32,637 bases of DNA from Gammaproteobacteria bacterium (GCA_003645255.1 QNES01000027.1:1-32637); one strand, 5' to 3'; shown: positions 6,675 through 16,455, numbered from the stretch's first letter. Numbers and translations are program-made. The notes: a model not told the origin generated them from the letters alone.

Positions 6675-9600
6675 ATGAGTTGGATTCAAGATATTATTAA
6701 CCCCCAAACTCGCGAATGGGAACAATTTTATCGCAGTCGTTGGCAATATGACAAAATTGTTCGTAGTACCCATGGCGTGAATTGTACTGGGGGCTGTTCT
6801 TGGCGTGTTTACGTGAAATGCGGGGTGATTACCTGGGAAATGCAACAGGTTGATTATCCTAAATTAGAAAAGCGTTTACCCCCTTATGAACCTCGCGGTT
6901 GTCAACGGGGTATTTCTGCGTCCTGGTATGTTTATAGCCCTATTAGGGTGCGCTATCCTTATATTCGGGGTGCATTGATTGATCTGTGGCGCAAAGCGCG
7001 TCAACAGCATGATGATCCGGTTGACGCTTGGGAATCCATCGTCAGCAATCATGAATCTCGCAAAACTTATCAACAAGCACGCGGCAAAGGTGGTTTTCGG
7101 CGGTCTGATTGGCAGGAAGTATTAGACATTATCTCTGCAGCCAATGTTTATACGATTAAACAGTATGGTCCTGATCGTATCGTTGGTTTTTCGCCTATTC
7201 CTGCCATGTCGCAGTTGAGTTTTGCCGCAGGTTCGCGTTATCTAGGACTCTTAGGCGGGCAACTACTCAGTTTTTATGACTGGTATAGTGATCTACCCCC
7301 TGCTTCACCGGAAGTCTGGGGTGAGCAAACCGATTCTGCTGAAAGTGCTGATTGGTACAATGCTAAATTCATTGTCTCAATGGGAGCCAATTTGAATATG
7401 ACTCGGACCCCCGATGTCCATTTCATTTCGGAAGCACGCCATAATGGAGCAAAATTCGTGGTGTTTGCCCCCGATTTTAGCCAGGTTGCTAAATACGCGG
7501 ATTGGTGGGTCCCGGTTCATGCTGGACAGGATGGTGCCTTTTGGATGGCGGTCAACCATGTCATTTTGACTGAATATTATCTTAAGAAGGTAACGCCCTC
7601 TTTCAATGCCTACCTGAAACAGTTTACTGATTCACCTTTCTTGGTGGTATTGAATCAAAGTGAGGATGGCTATAACGCCGGTCGCTTATTACGGGCTAAT
7701 ACGGTTTGTCCTTATCAAAATGAAGAAAATGGTGACTGGAAATTCTTGATGTTTGATGAGAAGGCTCAAAGTCCTAAAATGCCAAAAGGAACGGTAGGAC
7801 ACCGTTGGCAAACCGAAAAGGGACAGTGGAATTTAGAGCTAAAAGATGGTTTAGATGATTCACCTATTGACCCCTTGCTATCTTTCATTGACAATCGTGA
7901 TGAAGTCTTTGAGGTGAATTTTGAAGACTTTTCCAATGAAAATGCGACGGTAAAACGGGGAGTGCCGGTCAAATATATTGAAACGCGTGAAGGTAAAGTA
8001 GCAGTCACCACTATTTTTGATTTGATGATGGCCCATTTTGGGGCAGATCGGGGCTTAGTGGGAGATTATCCTAAGAGCTATGACGAAGCTGATCAACCTT
8101 ATACCCCGGCCTGGCAAGAAAAATTCACGGGCATTGATAAAGCAACTGTTATCAATTTCGCGAACCAATTTGCTACCACGGCTGAAAAAACAGATGGTAA
8201 ATGTACCGTCATCATTGGTGCCGGCATTAACCACTGGTATCATAATAACTTGATGTATCGAGGTCCCATTACAGCTTTGATGTTATGTACTTGTGTTGGC
8301 AAAAATGGCGGTGGTTTAGCACACTATGTAGGACAAGAAAAATTAGCCCCAATTTCTAGCTGGAAATCCGTCTCAAGCGGTGCCGATTGGGGGGCTTCTG
8401 CACGGATGCAAAATGCACCGACCTGGCATTATATCCATTCTGATCAATGGCGTTATGAAGGACCGTTTGCCAAATATGCCAGTTTAAAGGGCGATAATGA
8501 ATGGACTTCTGGTCATGCCGCTGATATTAATGCGCGTGCCGTCCGTATGGGTTGGTTGCCCTTCTATCCTCAATTTGAGCGGAATAGTCTAGAAATTGTC
8601 AAAGATGCTGAACAAGCCGGGGCAAAAACAGACGCAGATACGGTTCAATATGTGGTTGACCAGTTGAAGGACCGAAAATTACGCTTTGCTGCTGAAGATC
8701 CGGATCATCCAAATAACTGGCCGAGGGTTTGGTTTATCTGGCGTGGGAATGCCATCATGGCGAGTGGGAAGGGCCATGAATATTTCTTAGACCACTACTT
8801 GGGTACTCATAGCAATAAAGTTGCCGACGAACAAATCAGTCAAGACATCATAAAGGAAATGGTTTGGCGCGATGAAGCCCCTAAAGGTAAAATGGATTTA
8901 GTGGTGGATATCAATTTCCGTATGGATACCTCAGCACTTTATTCGGATATTGTATTACCGACGGCGCATTGGTACGAAAAGAATGACATCAACACGACGG
9001 ATATGCATTCTTTCATTCATCCCCTGTCAGAAGCGGTGCCACCTAATTGGGAAGCGCGAACGGACTGGAATATTTTCCGCTCGATCGCTAAAAAAGTCAG
9101 CCAATTGGCAGAAAAACACCTGCCTGAACCGGTGAAGGATTTCGTTTGCACCCCGTTAGAACATGATTGTAAGGATGAAATCGCCCAACCCTCTATTAAG
9201 GATTGGGCGAAAGGTGAATGTGAGCCTATTCCTGGTAAAACGATGCCAAAAATGAAGGTCGTCACTCGGGATTACAAAAACTTGTATAACCGTTTCACTT
9301 CATTTGGTCCAGATGCCAGGGAAAAGGGCATTGGTGCTCATGGCGCACACTGGGCAATTGATGACATATACGATGAGACGCTTAAAACACATCCAACCAC
9401 ACAATGGAATGGAAACACTTATCCTTCTTTGGTTGAAATCAATCATGCCATTAATATTGTCTTACGATTTGCGCCTGAGACAAATGGTGAATCAGCTTAC
9501 CGTGCGTTTAGTGAGCAGGAAAAACAGGTTGGGCTGCCATTGAAAGATTTGGGAGAAGGAAGTCGTGACGCAAAAGTGACTTATGAGGATCTTCAGAGTC

Positions 9601-10301
9601 AACCGCGTCGCCTTCTGAATAGCCCCTGTTGGTCTGGTATCATGGATAATGGTCGAGCTTACTCGCCATTTTGTATGAGTGTTGAGCGTAAAGTTCCCTG
9701 GCGCACCCTGACCGGGCGGCAACATTTTTATTTAGATCATGAAGGTTATTTGGCTTTCGGTGAACATTTGCCAACTTATAAGCCTAAAGCTGATCCTCTG
9801 CTATACGGTGATTTTACTAAGACGCAAAAAGGTGAAGCGAATAGTGTCATGCTCAATTACTTGACACCGCATGGTAAGTGGCATATTCATTCTACCTACT
9901 ATGACAATCATCGTATGTTGACTTTATCACGGGGGATTGAACCCTTCTGGATTAGTCCGAAAGATGCTGAAACCATAGGCATTATAGATAATGACTGGGT
10001 AGAAATTTACAATGATCATGGCGTTGTCGTCACGCGAGCTGTGGTCAGTTCACGTATACCAAACGGTGTTGGTATCTGGTATCATGCGCCAGAGCGGACG
10101 ATTTCAATTCCAAAATCGCCCTTGCGGGGTAATAGAAGGGGTGGCGGACATAATAGTCTGACTCGTACCCGCGTTAAACCGGTGTTGATGATGGGTGGTT
10201 ATGGACAGTTTACGTTCCATTTGAACTATTGGGGACCAACGGGAGTCAATCGTGATGCCCATGTCATGGTTCGCAAGCTACAAGGTAAACCTGAGTTTTA
10301 A
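6675..10301 (+). CDS. narG: Respiratory nitrate reductase alpha subunit NarG
   Basis: NarG holds the bis-MGD molybdenum cofactor and reduces nitrate to nitrite with electrons from NarH. I start it at the ATG at 6675, giving [10 protein letters not shown], with GGGAG 11 bases upstream; a TTG 18 bases earlier, overlapping narC, is less likely. At 1208 residues it is close to the usual length. The FS0 cluster ligands H33, C37, C41 and C76 are present, as is the [12 protein letters not shown] segment that carries the Asp ligand to molybdenum in NarG enzymes. No working Tat leader is visible, which fits a cytoplasm-facing enzyme. The gene lies second in narCGHJI, and its stop codon falls inside the first copy of a 77-bp repeat. 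Confidence 0.96.
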   Translation: MSWIQDIINPQTREWEQFYRSRWQYDKIVRSTHGVNCTGGCSWRVYVKCGVITWEMQQVDYPKLEKRLPPYEPRGCQRGISASWYVYSPIRVRYPYIRGALIDLWRKARQQHDDPVDAWESIVSNHESRKTYQQARGKGGFRRSDWQEVLDIISAANVYTIKQYGPDRIVGFSPIPAMSQLSFAAGSRYLGLLGGQLLSFYDWYSDLPPASPEVWGEQTDSAESADWYNAKFIVSMGANLNMTRTPDVHFISEARHNGAKFVVFAPDFSQVAKYADWWVPVHAGQDGAFWMAVNHVILTEYYLKKVTPSFNAYLKQFTDSPFLVVLNQSEDGYNAGRLLRANTVCPYQNEENGDWKFLMFDEKAQSPKMPKGTVGHRWQTEKGQWNLELKDGLDDSPIDPLLSFIDNRDEVFEVNFEDFSNENATVKRGVPVKYIETREGKVAVTTIFDLMMAHFGADRGLVGDYPKSYDEADQPYTPAWQEKFTGIDKATVINFANQFATTAEKTDGKCTVIIGAGINHWYHNNLMYRGPITALMLCTCVGKNGGGLAHYVGQEKLAPISSWKSVSSGADWGASARMQNAPTWHYIHSDQWRYEGPFAKYASLKGDNEWTSGHAADINARAVRMGWLPFYPQFERNSLEIVKDAEQAGAKTDADTVQYVVDQLKDRKLRFAAEDPDHPNNWPRVWFIWRGNAIMASGKGHEYFLDHYLGTHSNKVADEQISQDIIKEMVWRDEAPKGKMDLVVDINFRMDTSALYSDIVLPTAHWYEKNDINTTDMHSFIHPLSEAVPPNWEARTDWNIFRSIAKKVSQLAEKHLPEPVKDFVCTPLEHDCKDEIAQPSIKDWAKGECEPIPGKTMPKMKVVTRDYKNLYNRFTSFGPDAREKGIGAHGAHWAIDDIYDETLKTHPTTQWNGNTYPSLVEINHAINIVLRFAPETNGESAYRAFSEQEKQVGLPLKDLGEGSRDAKVTYEDLQSQPRRLLNSPCWSGIMDNGRAYSPFCMSVERKVPWRTLTGRQHFYLDHEGYLAFGEHLPTYKPKADPLLYGDFTKTQKGEANSVMLNYLTPHGKWHIHSTYYDNHRMLTLSRGIEPFWISPKDAETIGIIDNDWVEIYNDHGVVVTRAVVSSRIPNGVGIWYHAPERTISIPKSPLRGNRRGGGHNSLTRTRVKPVLMMGGYGQFTFHLNYWGPTGVNRDAHVMVRKLQGKPEF

Positions 10302-10441
10302 TAAAATCATAGAAATCCGATTTTTTAAAATCGGATTTCTAAATCATTTCAAGGTGAAAAGGTGAACCGGCGTTTTAATAAAGTCACAGAAATCCGCGTT
10401 TTTTAAAATCGGGTTTCTAAATTATTTCAAGGTAGAATAAA
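10296..10441. repeat. Tandem 77-bp palindromic repeat between narG and narH
   Basis: A unit beginning TTTTAATAAA at 10296 restarts at 10373, a 77-base period, and the second copy runs to the narH start. Each contains an AGAAATCCG hairpin. The first is a perfect 14-bp stem (AGAAATCCGATTTT at 10311-10324 with its complement at 10327-10340); the second (10388-10418) is diverged with a wobble. The narG stop codon is part of copy 1, and CAAGGTAG in copy 2 probably serves as the narH ribosome-binding site. The same hairpin recurs at 26050-26081. Confidence 0.85.
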
Positions 10442-11938
10442 ATGGATGTCAGAGCGCAAGTCTCAATGATGTTCCACTTAGACAAGTGTATTGGTTGTCA
10501 TACTTGTAGCGTCGCCTGCAAAAATATTTGGACAGACCGCCAAGGCACTGAATATATGTGGTGGAACAATGTAGAAACCAAACCGGGTACCGGTTATCCT
10601 ACAAAATGGGAGGATCAAGAAAAATATAAAGGTGGATGGGAGCCTAAAGAGCAAACGATCAAATTACGGGCGACCGATAAATTTCGGGGACTCGCTAATA
10701 TCTTTCATCAACCTCATTTGCCAACCATTGATGATTATTATGAGCCATGGACCTACAAGTACAGTGATTTATTTGATGCCCCGGCTGGTGACGATCAACC
10801 GACCGCTCGCCCAATATCATTAATTACCGGCGAAAATATGGACATCAATGCTGGACCCAATTGGGATGATGATCTCAGTGGTTCAACGGTTTATGCTAAT
10901 AATGATCCGAATTTAGAAAATTTAAGCGACGGTGAAAAACAAGCCTTGTTTGAAATAGAACGCCTGGTCTTTTTCTACTTGCCTAGGATCTGCAACCATT
11001 GCTTAAATCCTGCTTGTGTTGCTTCCTGCCCATCGGGTGCGCTCTATAAACGGGGTGAAGATGGTATAGTTTTGCTTGACCAAAACGTATGTCGTGCATG
11101 GCGTTTTTGTGTGTCAGCCTGTCCTTATAAAAAGACCTACTTCAATTGGAAAACAGGTAAATCAGAAAAGTGTATTCTCTGTTTTCCCAGGTTAGAGACA
11201 GGGCAACCGCCGGCTTGTTTCCATTCTTGTGTTGGTCGTATTCGTTATCTGGGTGTGGTGCTGTATGATGCCGATAAGATTGAAGAATATGCTTCTGCTC
11301 CCAAGGAAGATTTGGTACGCTTACAACGGGAAATGATTTTGGACCCTTCTGATCCCGAAGTCATTAAGCAAGCAGAAAAGAATGGCGTACACTTTTCAGT
11401 CATTGAATCTGCCAAAAAATCGCCTGTTTATAAGTTTGTGAAGGAATGGGGCATGGCTCTGCCATTGCACCCAGAATATCGTACCTTGCCCATGCTTTTC
11501 TACATTCCACCGCTGTTGCCGGTATTAGGGCATGTTGAAAATGGAGTTTATAATGTTGATGCAGAGGGTTACTTCGGCTCCTTAGACAAAGCGCGTGTTC
11601 CCATGCAATACTTAGCAAACTTATTTACGGCTGGAAATGAAGAACAAGTGCGTACTGTTTTGGAAAAACTATTAGCAGTGCGTATGTACAAACGATCTGA
11701 ACAGGTGGATGATATTAAACCGTCTTTGGTCGAAGATATGTTGAAAAAGACAGGTTTAACACCTGAAACCTGTGAAGAAATCTATCGCTTGACCTCATTA
11801 CCCACTTTTGATGAACGTTTTGTGATACCACCTATGCACCGTGAATACGCAGCGGAATTGATGGCAGGTGATCCTTACCTCTTCAAAGCCGAAGCGGGTG
11901 TCGGTGGTTTCAAGGACCGTCCAGATAGGGGTTTGTAG
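10442..11938 (+). CDS. narH: Nitrate reductase beta (iron-sulfur) subunit NarH
   Basis: NarH relays electrons from the haems of NarI to NarG through four Fe-S clusters. All ligand groups are visible in 498 residues: C16/C19/C22/C26; C184/C187/C192/C196; C217, then W220 in place of a cysteine, C223 and C227, which gives the family's [3Fe-4S] cluster; and C244/C247/C259/C263. The C-terminal part resembles standard NarH, so the protein looks complete. It is separated from narG by the 77-bp tandem repeat and from narJ by a palindrome, spacers that are unusual in a nar operon. Confidence 0.96.
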   Translation: MDVRAQVSMMFHLDKCIGCHTCSVACKNIWTDRQGTEYMWWNNVETKPGTGYPTKWEDQEKYKGGWEPKEQTIKLRATDKFRGLANIFHQPHLPTIDDYYEPWTYKYSDLFDAPAGDDQPTARPISLITGENMDINAGPNWDDDLSGSTVYANNDPNLENLSDGEKQALFEIERLVFFYLPRICNHCLNPACVASCPSGALYKRGEDGIVLLDQNVCRAWRFCVSACPYKKTYFNWKTGKSEKCILCFPRLETGQPPACFHSCVGRIRYLGVVLYDADKIEEYASAPKEDLVRLQREMILDPSDPEVIKQAEKNGVHFSVIESAKKSPVYKFVKEWGMALPLHPEYRTLPMLFYIPPLLPVLGHVENGVYNVDAEGYFGSLDKARVPMQYLANLFTAGNEEQVRTVLEKLLAVRMYKRSEQVDDIKPSLVEDMLKKTGLTPETCEEIYRLTSLPTFDERFVIPPMHREYAAELMAGDPYLFKAEAGVGGFKDRPDRGL

Positions 11939-11950
11939 TTTAATGTTTAC

Positions 11951-11980
11951 TGGAGTCCAAAGCTTCAGCTTTGGACTCCA
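11951..11980. repeat. 13-bp stem palindrome in the narH-narJ spacer
   Basis: TGGAGTCCAAAGC (11951-11963), loop TTCA, and the exact complement (11968-11980) fill most of the 57-base spacer. No T run follows, so it is probably not a terminator. Two variants of the same GGAGTCCAAA hairpin form the inside of the element at 28193-28316. Confidence 0.8.
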
Positions 11981-11995
11981 AGTACATACATCACA

Positions 11996-12589
11996 ATGAA
12001 AAATGAAACTCAAGAGAACTGGCAACGGCAAATTTATAGTTGCTTTTCTCAATTATTGGATTATCCCACGCCGAACTTGGTTGAACAAATACGGACAGGT
12101 ATAGACTTACTTAAAAAAAATTATCAAGAAGCAGCGGCTCAGTTGGAAAAATTTCTGTCTTTTGTAGAAAACACCCCAATGGGTCGTTTAGAGGAAGTTT
12201 ATACCGGTACATTTGATATTAACCCGGCGTGTCATATTTTTGCAGGTCATATCTTGTTTGGTGAAAGTTTCAAACGAGGCGCATTTATGGCGAAAATTGA
12301 GGAGGAATATCAGGAACGTCATTTTGATAAGGGCAAAGAACTCACAGATCATATTCCTGTTTTACTTAAGTTCTTAGCGACACTTGATTCAAATGATACT
12401 TTTGCCAAGGAATTGATAAGAGATTGTCTTATCCCTGTGTTTAAAAAAATGAATGCTAACTTTAAGGGTGAGTCATCTAATCCTTACGCGCCTGTGCTTG
12501 ATGTTGCTTTAGTGCTTCTTAAAGCTTGCAATAGTGATGAACCATCACATATATATCCCATCATAGATATTAAACCAATCACTGATTAA
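11996..12589 (+). CDS. narJ: Nitrate reductase assembly chaperone NarJ
   Basis: NarJ is a cytoplasmic TorD-family chaperone that binds apo-NarG, allows molybdenum cofactor insertion and stays out of the final complex. The 197-residue all-helical protein shows the expected N-terminal FSQLLDYPTPNL, and the central LEEVYTGTFDINPACHIFAGHILFGE segment characteristic of NarJ, followed by DHIPVLLKFLATL. The position between narH and narI matches classical nar operons. A weak start region lies directly behind the 11951-11980 palindrome, with no good Shine-Dalgarno sequence. Confidence 0.93.
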   Translation: MKNETQENWQRQIYSCFSQLLDYPTPNLVEQIRTGIDLLKKNYQEAAAQLEKFLSFVENTPMGRLEEVYTGTFDINPACHIFAGHILFGESFKRGAFMAKIEEEYQERHFDKGKELTDHIPVLLKFLATLDSNDTFAKELIRDCLIPVFKKMNANFKGESSNPYAPVLDVALVLLKACNSDEPSHIYPIIDIKPITD

Positions 12590-12617
12590 ACTATTTTGCT
12601 CCAGGAGAAAAAGAATC

Positions 12618-13304
12618 ATGACCGTTGATCAATTACTATACGGGGTTTTTCCTTACGTGTGCATCGTCGTTGCTATTGTGGCAACCCTTTACCGATATTT
12701 GACAGACCGATTTTCTTACTCCAGTTTGTCTTCTCAATTTTTAGAAAATCGCCAACTGTTTTGGGGATCAGTCGCTTGGCATTATGGTATTTTAGGCGTA
12801 TTAACCGCGCATTTAGTGGGTTTTTTAATTCCGCAAAGCATTTTGTGGTGGAATATGGAACCGGTACGATTGTATATCCTAGAAACCACAGGTTTTGTTT
12901 TAGGCTTGCTGGCATTGGTAGGACTTCTTGTACTCATCTACAGGCGGCTTACTAATTCTCGTATTAGAGTCGTGACTTCGCCTATGGATGTCACATTGCT
13001 TGTTGTTCTCTTGATTCAAGTTGTAGCTGGTGTTGGGACTGCGATATTCTACCGTTGGGGTTCCTCCTGGTACTCAGCCTTTGCGGTTCCTTACTTGTGG
13101 TCAATTTTGGCATTCAAACCGGATGTGACTTTGGTCAATAATTTACCTTTCGTGGTACAGGTGCATATTCTAAATGCGTTTGTCCTCGTGCTGATCTTAC
13201 CCTTTACCCGTCTGGTTCACTTTTTATCTGTTCCTATTAAATACATCTGGCGACCTCATCAAATAGTTAGATGGAATCGACGCTCACCCATAATCGGTGC
13301 ATAA
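12618..13304 (+). CDS. narI: Nitrate reductase gamma subunit, cytochrome b NarI
   Basis: NarI anchors the complex in the inner membrane and oxidises quinol through two b haems. The 228-residue protein has five hydrophobic helices and the four haem-ligating histidines in their usual places: H55 (WHYG), H65 (TAHLVG), H183 (QVHILN) and H201 (LVHFLS). AGGAGA lies 10 bases before the ATG. It is the last gene of the operon. No narK transporter follows, so nitrate import must be encoded elsewhere. An 18-bp hairpin lies 7 bases beyond the stop codon. Confidence 0.96.
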   Translation: MTVDQLLYGVFPYVCIVVAIVATLYRYLTDRFSYSSLSSQFLENRQLFWGSVAWHYGILGVLTAHLVGFLIPQSILWWNMEPVRLYILETTGFVLGLLALVGLLVLIYRRLTNSRIRVVTSPMDVTLLVVLLIQVVAGVGTAIFYRWGSSWYSAFAVPYLWSILAFKPDVTLVNNLPFVVQVHILNAFVLVLILPFTRLVHFLSVPIKYIWRPHQIVRWNRRSPIIGA

Positions 13305-13311
13305 GAATTGG

Positions 13312-13363
13312 TAGTCCCTACAAACCAATTGATTACAAGATTACCATTGGTTTGTAGGGACTA
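13312..13363. repeat. 18-bp stem inverted repeat after narI
   Basis: TAGTCCCTACAAACCAAT (13312-13329) pairs perfectly with ATTGGTTTGTAGGGACTA (13346-13363) around a 16-base loop. There is no T run, so it is closer to a repeat element than to an intrinsic terminator, though it could stabilise the 3' end of nar mRNA. The core GTAGGGAC recalls the GTAGGGGC hairpins. Confidence 0.7.
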
Positions 13364-13558
13364 TCCACAGAATAGAAATAAATAAATTCAACATAAGGAT
13401 TAGATTGCTCCATATCATTCAATCTCTAGTGATACATTAATAGGACGCATTAGGTAGGGTGGGCAACGTTTTTTTGGTGCAACGGTCCCTCATTATAAAA
13501 GTTAAATTTGTTCCCGCGCTGAGTATAATTTTTTAAAGAATCAATGAATTAAATTTGT

Positions 13559-14017
13559 TCATCGAATGACAGCGACTGTGTAGTTATAAGTTCCTGGAGA
13601 AACGTTTGAACCATTACTCGTTTTGTAGAACATATTTACATAGTAGATTTTTGTGCCGGTGGGGTGGTTATAAATTGTACCAATGGCAGCATCTGCTAGT
13701 TTAATTCCCCCATCTGCACTATCATAAACTTCAGCATTAGTGGCACCTCCTTCCATACCATCAGAAAAATTCGTTGGAAAAGCGACGCTTAGGCTACAGG
13801 TACCCGTACTCGTAACCTCAATAACAGCCCGTGTTCCCCCTTCCTCTGGCTCAGATGTAAAGATATTATTTACCCAAACAAGAACACCATCACTAATCTT
13901 GGTAATGTTACACCCATTTATCATACCATTAAAGGGTGTATATGTCTCGGAAAAATTGGCACAGCTGACACCCAAAATGCTTGCTGCTACGGCAGCGCGT
14001 AAGATATTGCTTTTCAT
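13559..14017 (-). CDS. Small secreted protein, possible beta-sandwich, 152 aa
   Basis: No family was assigned. The first 20 or so residues form a signal peptide, and the mature protein is rich in Gly, Thr, Asn and Val with two cysteines (C37 in NGCNITKI and one in TGTCSLSV). It ends SPGTYNYTVAVIR. A C-terminal GTY-x-YTV strand and a single potential disulfide are reminiscent of secreted beta-sandwich proteins such as the SCPU/pilin-like group, which is only a guess. The coding strand has AAGGAG (14033-14028) before the ATG, supporting the start. A Crp/Fnr-like palindrome lies about 100 bases upstream. Confidence 0.75.
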   Translation of the reverse strand: MKSNILRAAVAASILGVSCANFSETYTPFNGMINGCNITKISDGVLVWVNNIFTSEPEEGGTRAVIEVTSTGTCSLSVAFPTNFSDGMEGGATNAEVYDSADGGIKLADAAIGTIYNHPTGTKIYYVNMFYKTSNGSNVSPGTYNYTVAVIR

Positions 14018-14112
14018 AATTTATTTTCTCCTTAGAACGATTATTTCTATTTTTTGGCTTCAAGATTATTCCAAAAGGCGTGTCCCTACACTCCCTCCTG
14101 CGATTATGAGAT

Positions 14113-14132
14113 TTTATGATATAAATCATAAA
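14113..14132 (-). promoter_or_regulatory. Crp/Fnr-type palindrome upstream of the secreted protein gene
   Basis: TTTATGAT (14113-14120), ATAA, ATCATAAA (14125-14132) form perfect 8-base inverted arms with a 4-base spacer. The core ATGAT-N4-ATCAT differs from the FNR consensus TTGAT-N4-ATCAA at one base per half-site. It lies about 95-115 bases before the ATG at 14017, a usual place for an activator site. This is a candidate only. Confidence 0.35.
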
Positions 14133-14230
14133 GTGACACTCCATTTTTACGGGGAAATGGCTTGAATAATAGCTCAATTATGAGTAGTTATAAGAGGTTA
14201 AGGTACGCAGTCATTTATAAAAAACAGAAA

Positions 14231-14740
14231 TTAATTTTTAATCCATTTCGACAGGCTAGGCGTACCCCCTACTGGATAGCCGGCGGGATCAAGATCGAGG
14301 CGGTAGGTGCCGGGAGCCACTTGGGTATAAATACCTTGCTTGGTGACTCGAAGCCGAGACTTTTTAGATGAACCAGTACGAGAGTCTATGTCTTCAAAAC
14401 GGTAAACCCCAGAGGAATCTACAAGGGTTTCGGCAATAGCCTGGTCCCCAAATCCTTCGACCAATCGTACTAATGTACCGGGTTCTGCTTCGCCGGTGAT
14501 GGTTCGTGCTACTTGCCAACTTTTCCGACGGAGTGCCTGGTCAAATCCACCTGGAGATGCTTGAAGGGAACTAAAACCACTCCGTTTTACTAGCGTCGCT
14601 CCCCAGTAATTATCACAGTTCTGCCAGAAGGTGGGCTGGGAACCCAGGGCATAATCTGCGGAGCAAACAAATTGATTGCTTAAATCACAAACTATCGCCC
14701 CAATACCCAATAGTAAACCAGTAAAACCACTTTTTGATTG
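14231..14740 (-). pseudogene. Fragment of a large surface/usher-like protein
   Basis: An open frame with no ribosome-binding site or convincing start codon encodes SADYALGSQPTFWQNC, then RRKSWQVARTITGEAEPGTL, LVDSSGVYRFEDI and PGTYRLDLDPAGYP. These pieces resemble, from memory, separated parts of a much larger cyanobacterial-type secreted protein with carboxypeptidase-regulatory or usher-like repeats. Here they lie within 160 residues, so an internal deletion is likely. The N-terminal side runs in frame into the broken transposase upstream, so the boundary near 14740 is approximate. Confidence 0.5.
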
Positions 14741-15263
14741 CTGTTCGCCTCTGGCACAGTCAACTGATAAAATTTCTCCGATGACAGAAGCAAGTATTTG
14801 AACTTTTACAGTATTCGAGGTTCAAGTTTTTTTTCTGGCCAGAATAATATGGTTTTTGACCTTTGACAGGACGTTCTATCGATTGTTCTGTTACGTCTAT
14901 TATCACCGTCTCAGGTGGATTTTCCAGTCGATTTTTGCGATTTGGGAGAGTTTCAACTTTGACAAGAATTCTGGAATAACGAGAATAAATTTTATGACAA
15001 TAAGATTCGCTTATGTCAAAAACATCAGCCAAATTAATAAAAGTTGGATAATGACGAAGATAATAAATTGTTAACAATACACAATCTGTTAAAGAAAGTT
15101 GGGATTTTTTGACACCACGTTGTTTCAGTGGATTACGTTTCTTCTCTTTTTCAATATAAGCTTCTGTTTTATCACATAAATTTTGAAAATCTTCTTTTGA
15201 TATGCCTGTTATTCGTTTGAAATTTTCAGGTGTTTCCATTTCGATTTCTTTATATTTTTTCAT
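14741..15263 (-). pseudogene. IS5-like (DDE_Tnp_4) transposase, truncated and frameshifted
   Basis: The N-terminal part has the transposase helix-turn-helix region (LTDCVLLTIYYLRHYPTF, then FDISESYCHKIYSR) and the first catalytic aspartate segment TVIIDVTEQSIERPVKGQKP followed by YYSGQKK. A run of eight A residues (14831-14838) is the point where the frame is lost. The expected continuation TVKVQILASVIGEILSVDC appears in a different frame just downstream, with stop codons between. The rest of the catalytic domain is missing, because the sequence passes into the usher-like fragment. Confidence 0.75.
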
Positions 15264-15287
15264 GAGTTCTCTTTTTCTGTTGAGGGA

Positions 15288-15977
15288 TTGGATATTTTAA
15301 CACAATTTAACTTCATACGCTATTTAGGAAAGATGTCTTTTGATTACCAAATCATTGAGGAAACTCAAATCGTCAAAAAACAGAATCTTTGTTACAAGCC
15401 CGGTAAAAACACCAAATATGAAGAAAAAACGAAAACAACTTATCGTTTAGAATATCAACTTAACCAAGAAACTTTGAATCAAGCATCACTTCTGGATGGA
15501 ATATTTCCCATTGTTCATAATGTAACTAATCTGAATGACAAACATGTACTAGAAACCTATAAGAAACAATCTGTACTTACAAAACGTCATTCGACGCTTA
15601 AAGGTACCAACAAAGTGGCACCGGTTTATCTAAAAAAGACTATATGTATTGAAACGATGTGATTTCTTCATTTTATCGCATTAATGGTTTTAAGTTTGAT
15701 GGAACGTAATATACGTCTTAGCATGGCCGAACTCAATATCGAAAAGTTGCCTATTTTGCCGCAAGGAATGAACACTAAGACACCGACATGGTCAAATCTC
15801 AAATATTTCTTTCATCAAGTATATGCTTTGATCATTACAGAGGGTCAAGAAGTCTTAAAAGTCACTCTCAAAGGTTTAAGTCACTTACACCAAAAGGTTT
15901 TGAGATGGCTTAAGGTACCTTTATCAGCTTATGAGCTAGTAGATAAAGATTGGTGGCGATTTAGTCTCTCCTCTTAG
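15288..15977 (+). pseudogene. IS1634-family transposase remnant with in-frame TGA
   Basis: One reading frame is interrupted by TGA at 15660-15662. Before it come SLLDGIFPIVHNVTNLNDK, HVLETYKKQS and NKVAPVYLKKTICIE; after it FLHFIALMVLSLMERNIR, with ELNIEKLPILPQG and a C-terminal ALIITEGQ segment. These are the C-terminal landmarks of IS1634/IS4-type transposases. The N-terminal half is absent, so the copy is dead whether or not the TGA is read through. It lies convergent to nothing functional and abuts the IS5-like fragment. Confidence 0.75.
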
Positions 15978-16035
15978 AGTGTTTTTCAAATGTTTTATTC
16001 GATATTTTTTTCCTCTTAACTGCGAAATGTAGGTT

Positions 16036-16215
16036 CTAAGAAAGGGTGATTTTTAACCACGAAATACAAAATTTGCCAAAAAGCACCATCATTTGAGCTT
16101 GCGTCAGCCAAACGGTGTCATGAGCAAAGCTTACCTCAATTACTGTAGAGTTATCATTTGTTTGATAGGTGACAACTTGATCTGCTTTATTTTTTGTATT
16201 GTTAGTTTTCTTCAT
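16036..16215 (-). pseudogene. RhuM-family protein, N-terminal remnant
   Basis: Starting at the ATG at 16215, the frame reads MKKTNNTKNK, then VVTYQTNDNSTVIEVSF and DTVWLTQAQMMVLFGK before it diverges and stops at 16036. The string TVWLTQ-x-QM-x-x-LFGK is the N-terminal signature of RhuM (virulence RhuM) proteins, which are normally over 300 residues. Only about 48 residues remain. Confidence 0.65.
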
Positions 16216-16318
16216 TTTCACGGATTTGTGGTTCAATTTCAGCTTGGTGAGAACGGACATAAGCCCACGCATTGGTTAAATCGTAAGCTAGTAGGCTCGT
16301 AACAATTGGCTTGTTTGA
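16202..16318 (-). pseudogene. DUF433-like antitoxin, C-terminal remnant
   Basis: In a different minus frame, ending at a TAA at 16204-16202, the sequence reads AYDLTNAWAYVRSHQAEIE followed by PQIRENEEN. This matches the C-terminal pattern of DUF433 antitoxin-like proteins (a hydrophobic-Trp-Ala-Tyr helix, then EIE-x-QI-x-ENE). No N-terminal part or start codon was found. It overlaps the start of the RhuM remnant by 14 bases. Confidence 0.4.
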
Positions 16319-16371
16319 ACTTGTTTGAATACGGTCATTTCTTTTGCAAATGTCATCATAACTGAGATAAC

Positions 16372-16455
16372 CTATAACCTATCGTATTCCTCTGGTTCTT
16401 GATTTGGCACTTTGGCTAAAGCCTGTTCAAATTTTTCCAGACTACAGAGTGTCAT
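16372..16455 (-). CDS. Tiny ORF, antitoxin-like remnant, 27 aa
   Basis: The frame encodes MTLCSLEKFEQALAKVPN then QEPEEYDRL and a stop. The ending A-L-x-K-V-P-x-x-E-P-E-x-x-D-R-L recalls short antitoxins paired with PIN toxins. It may be a remnant rather than a functional gene; it follows the broken vapC. Confidence 0.25.
   Translation of the reverse strand: MTLCSLEKFEQALAKVPNQEPEEYDRL

Noticed and set aside
8950-9135. Open frames inside narG and the molybdoenzyme gene on other frames or strands
   Set aside because: They are shadows of strongly conserved coding sequence and have no signals of their own.
13312-13363. Hairpin after narI as an intrinsic terminator
   Set aside because: The stem is strong but no T run follows; it was recorded as a repeat instead.
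15660-15662. In-frame TGA as possible selenocysteine or readthrough in the IS1634 remnant
   Set aside because: The family does not use selenocysteine there, the N-terminal half is missing, and the neighbours are also decayed.
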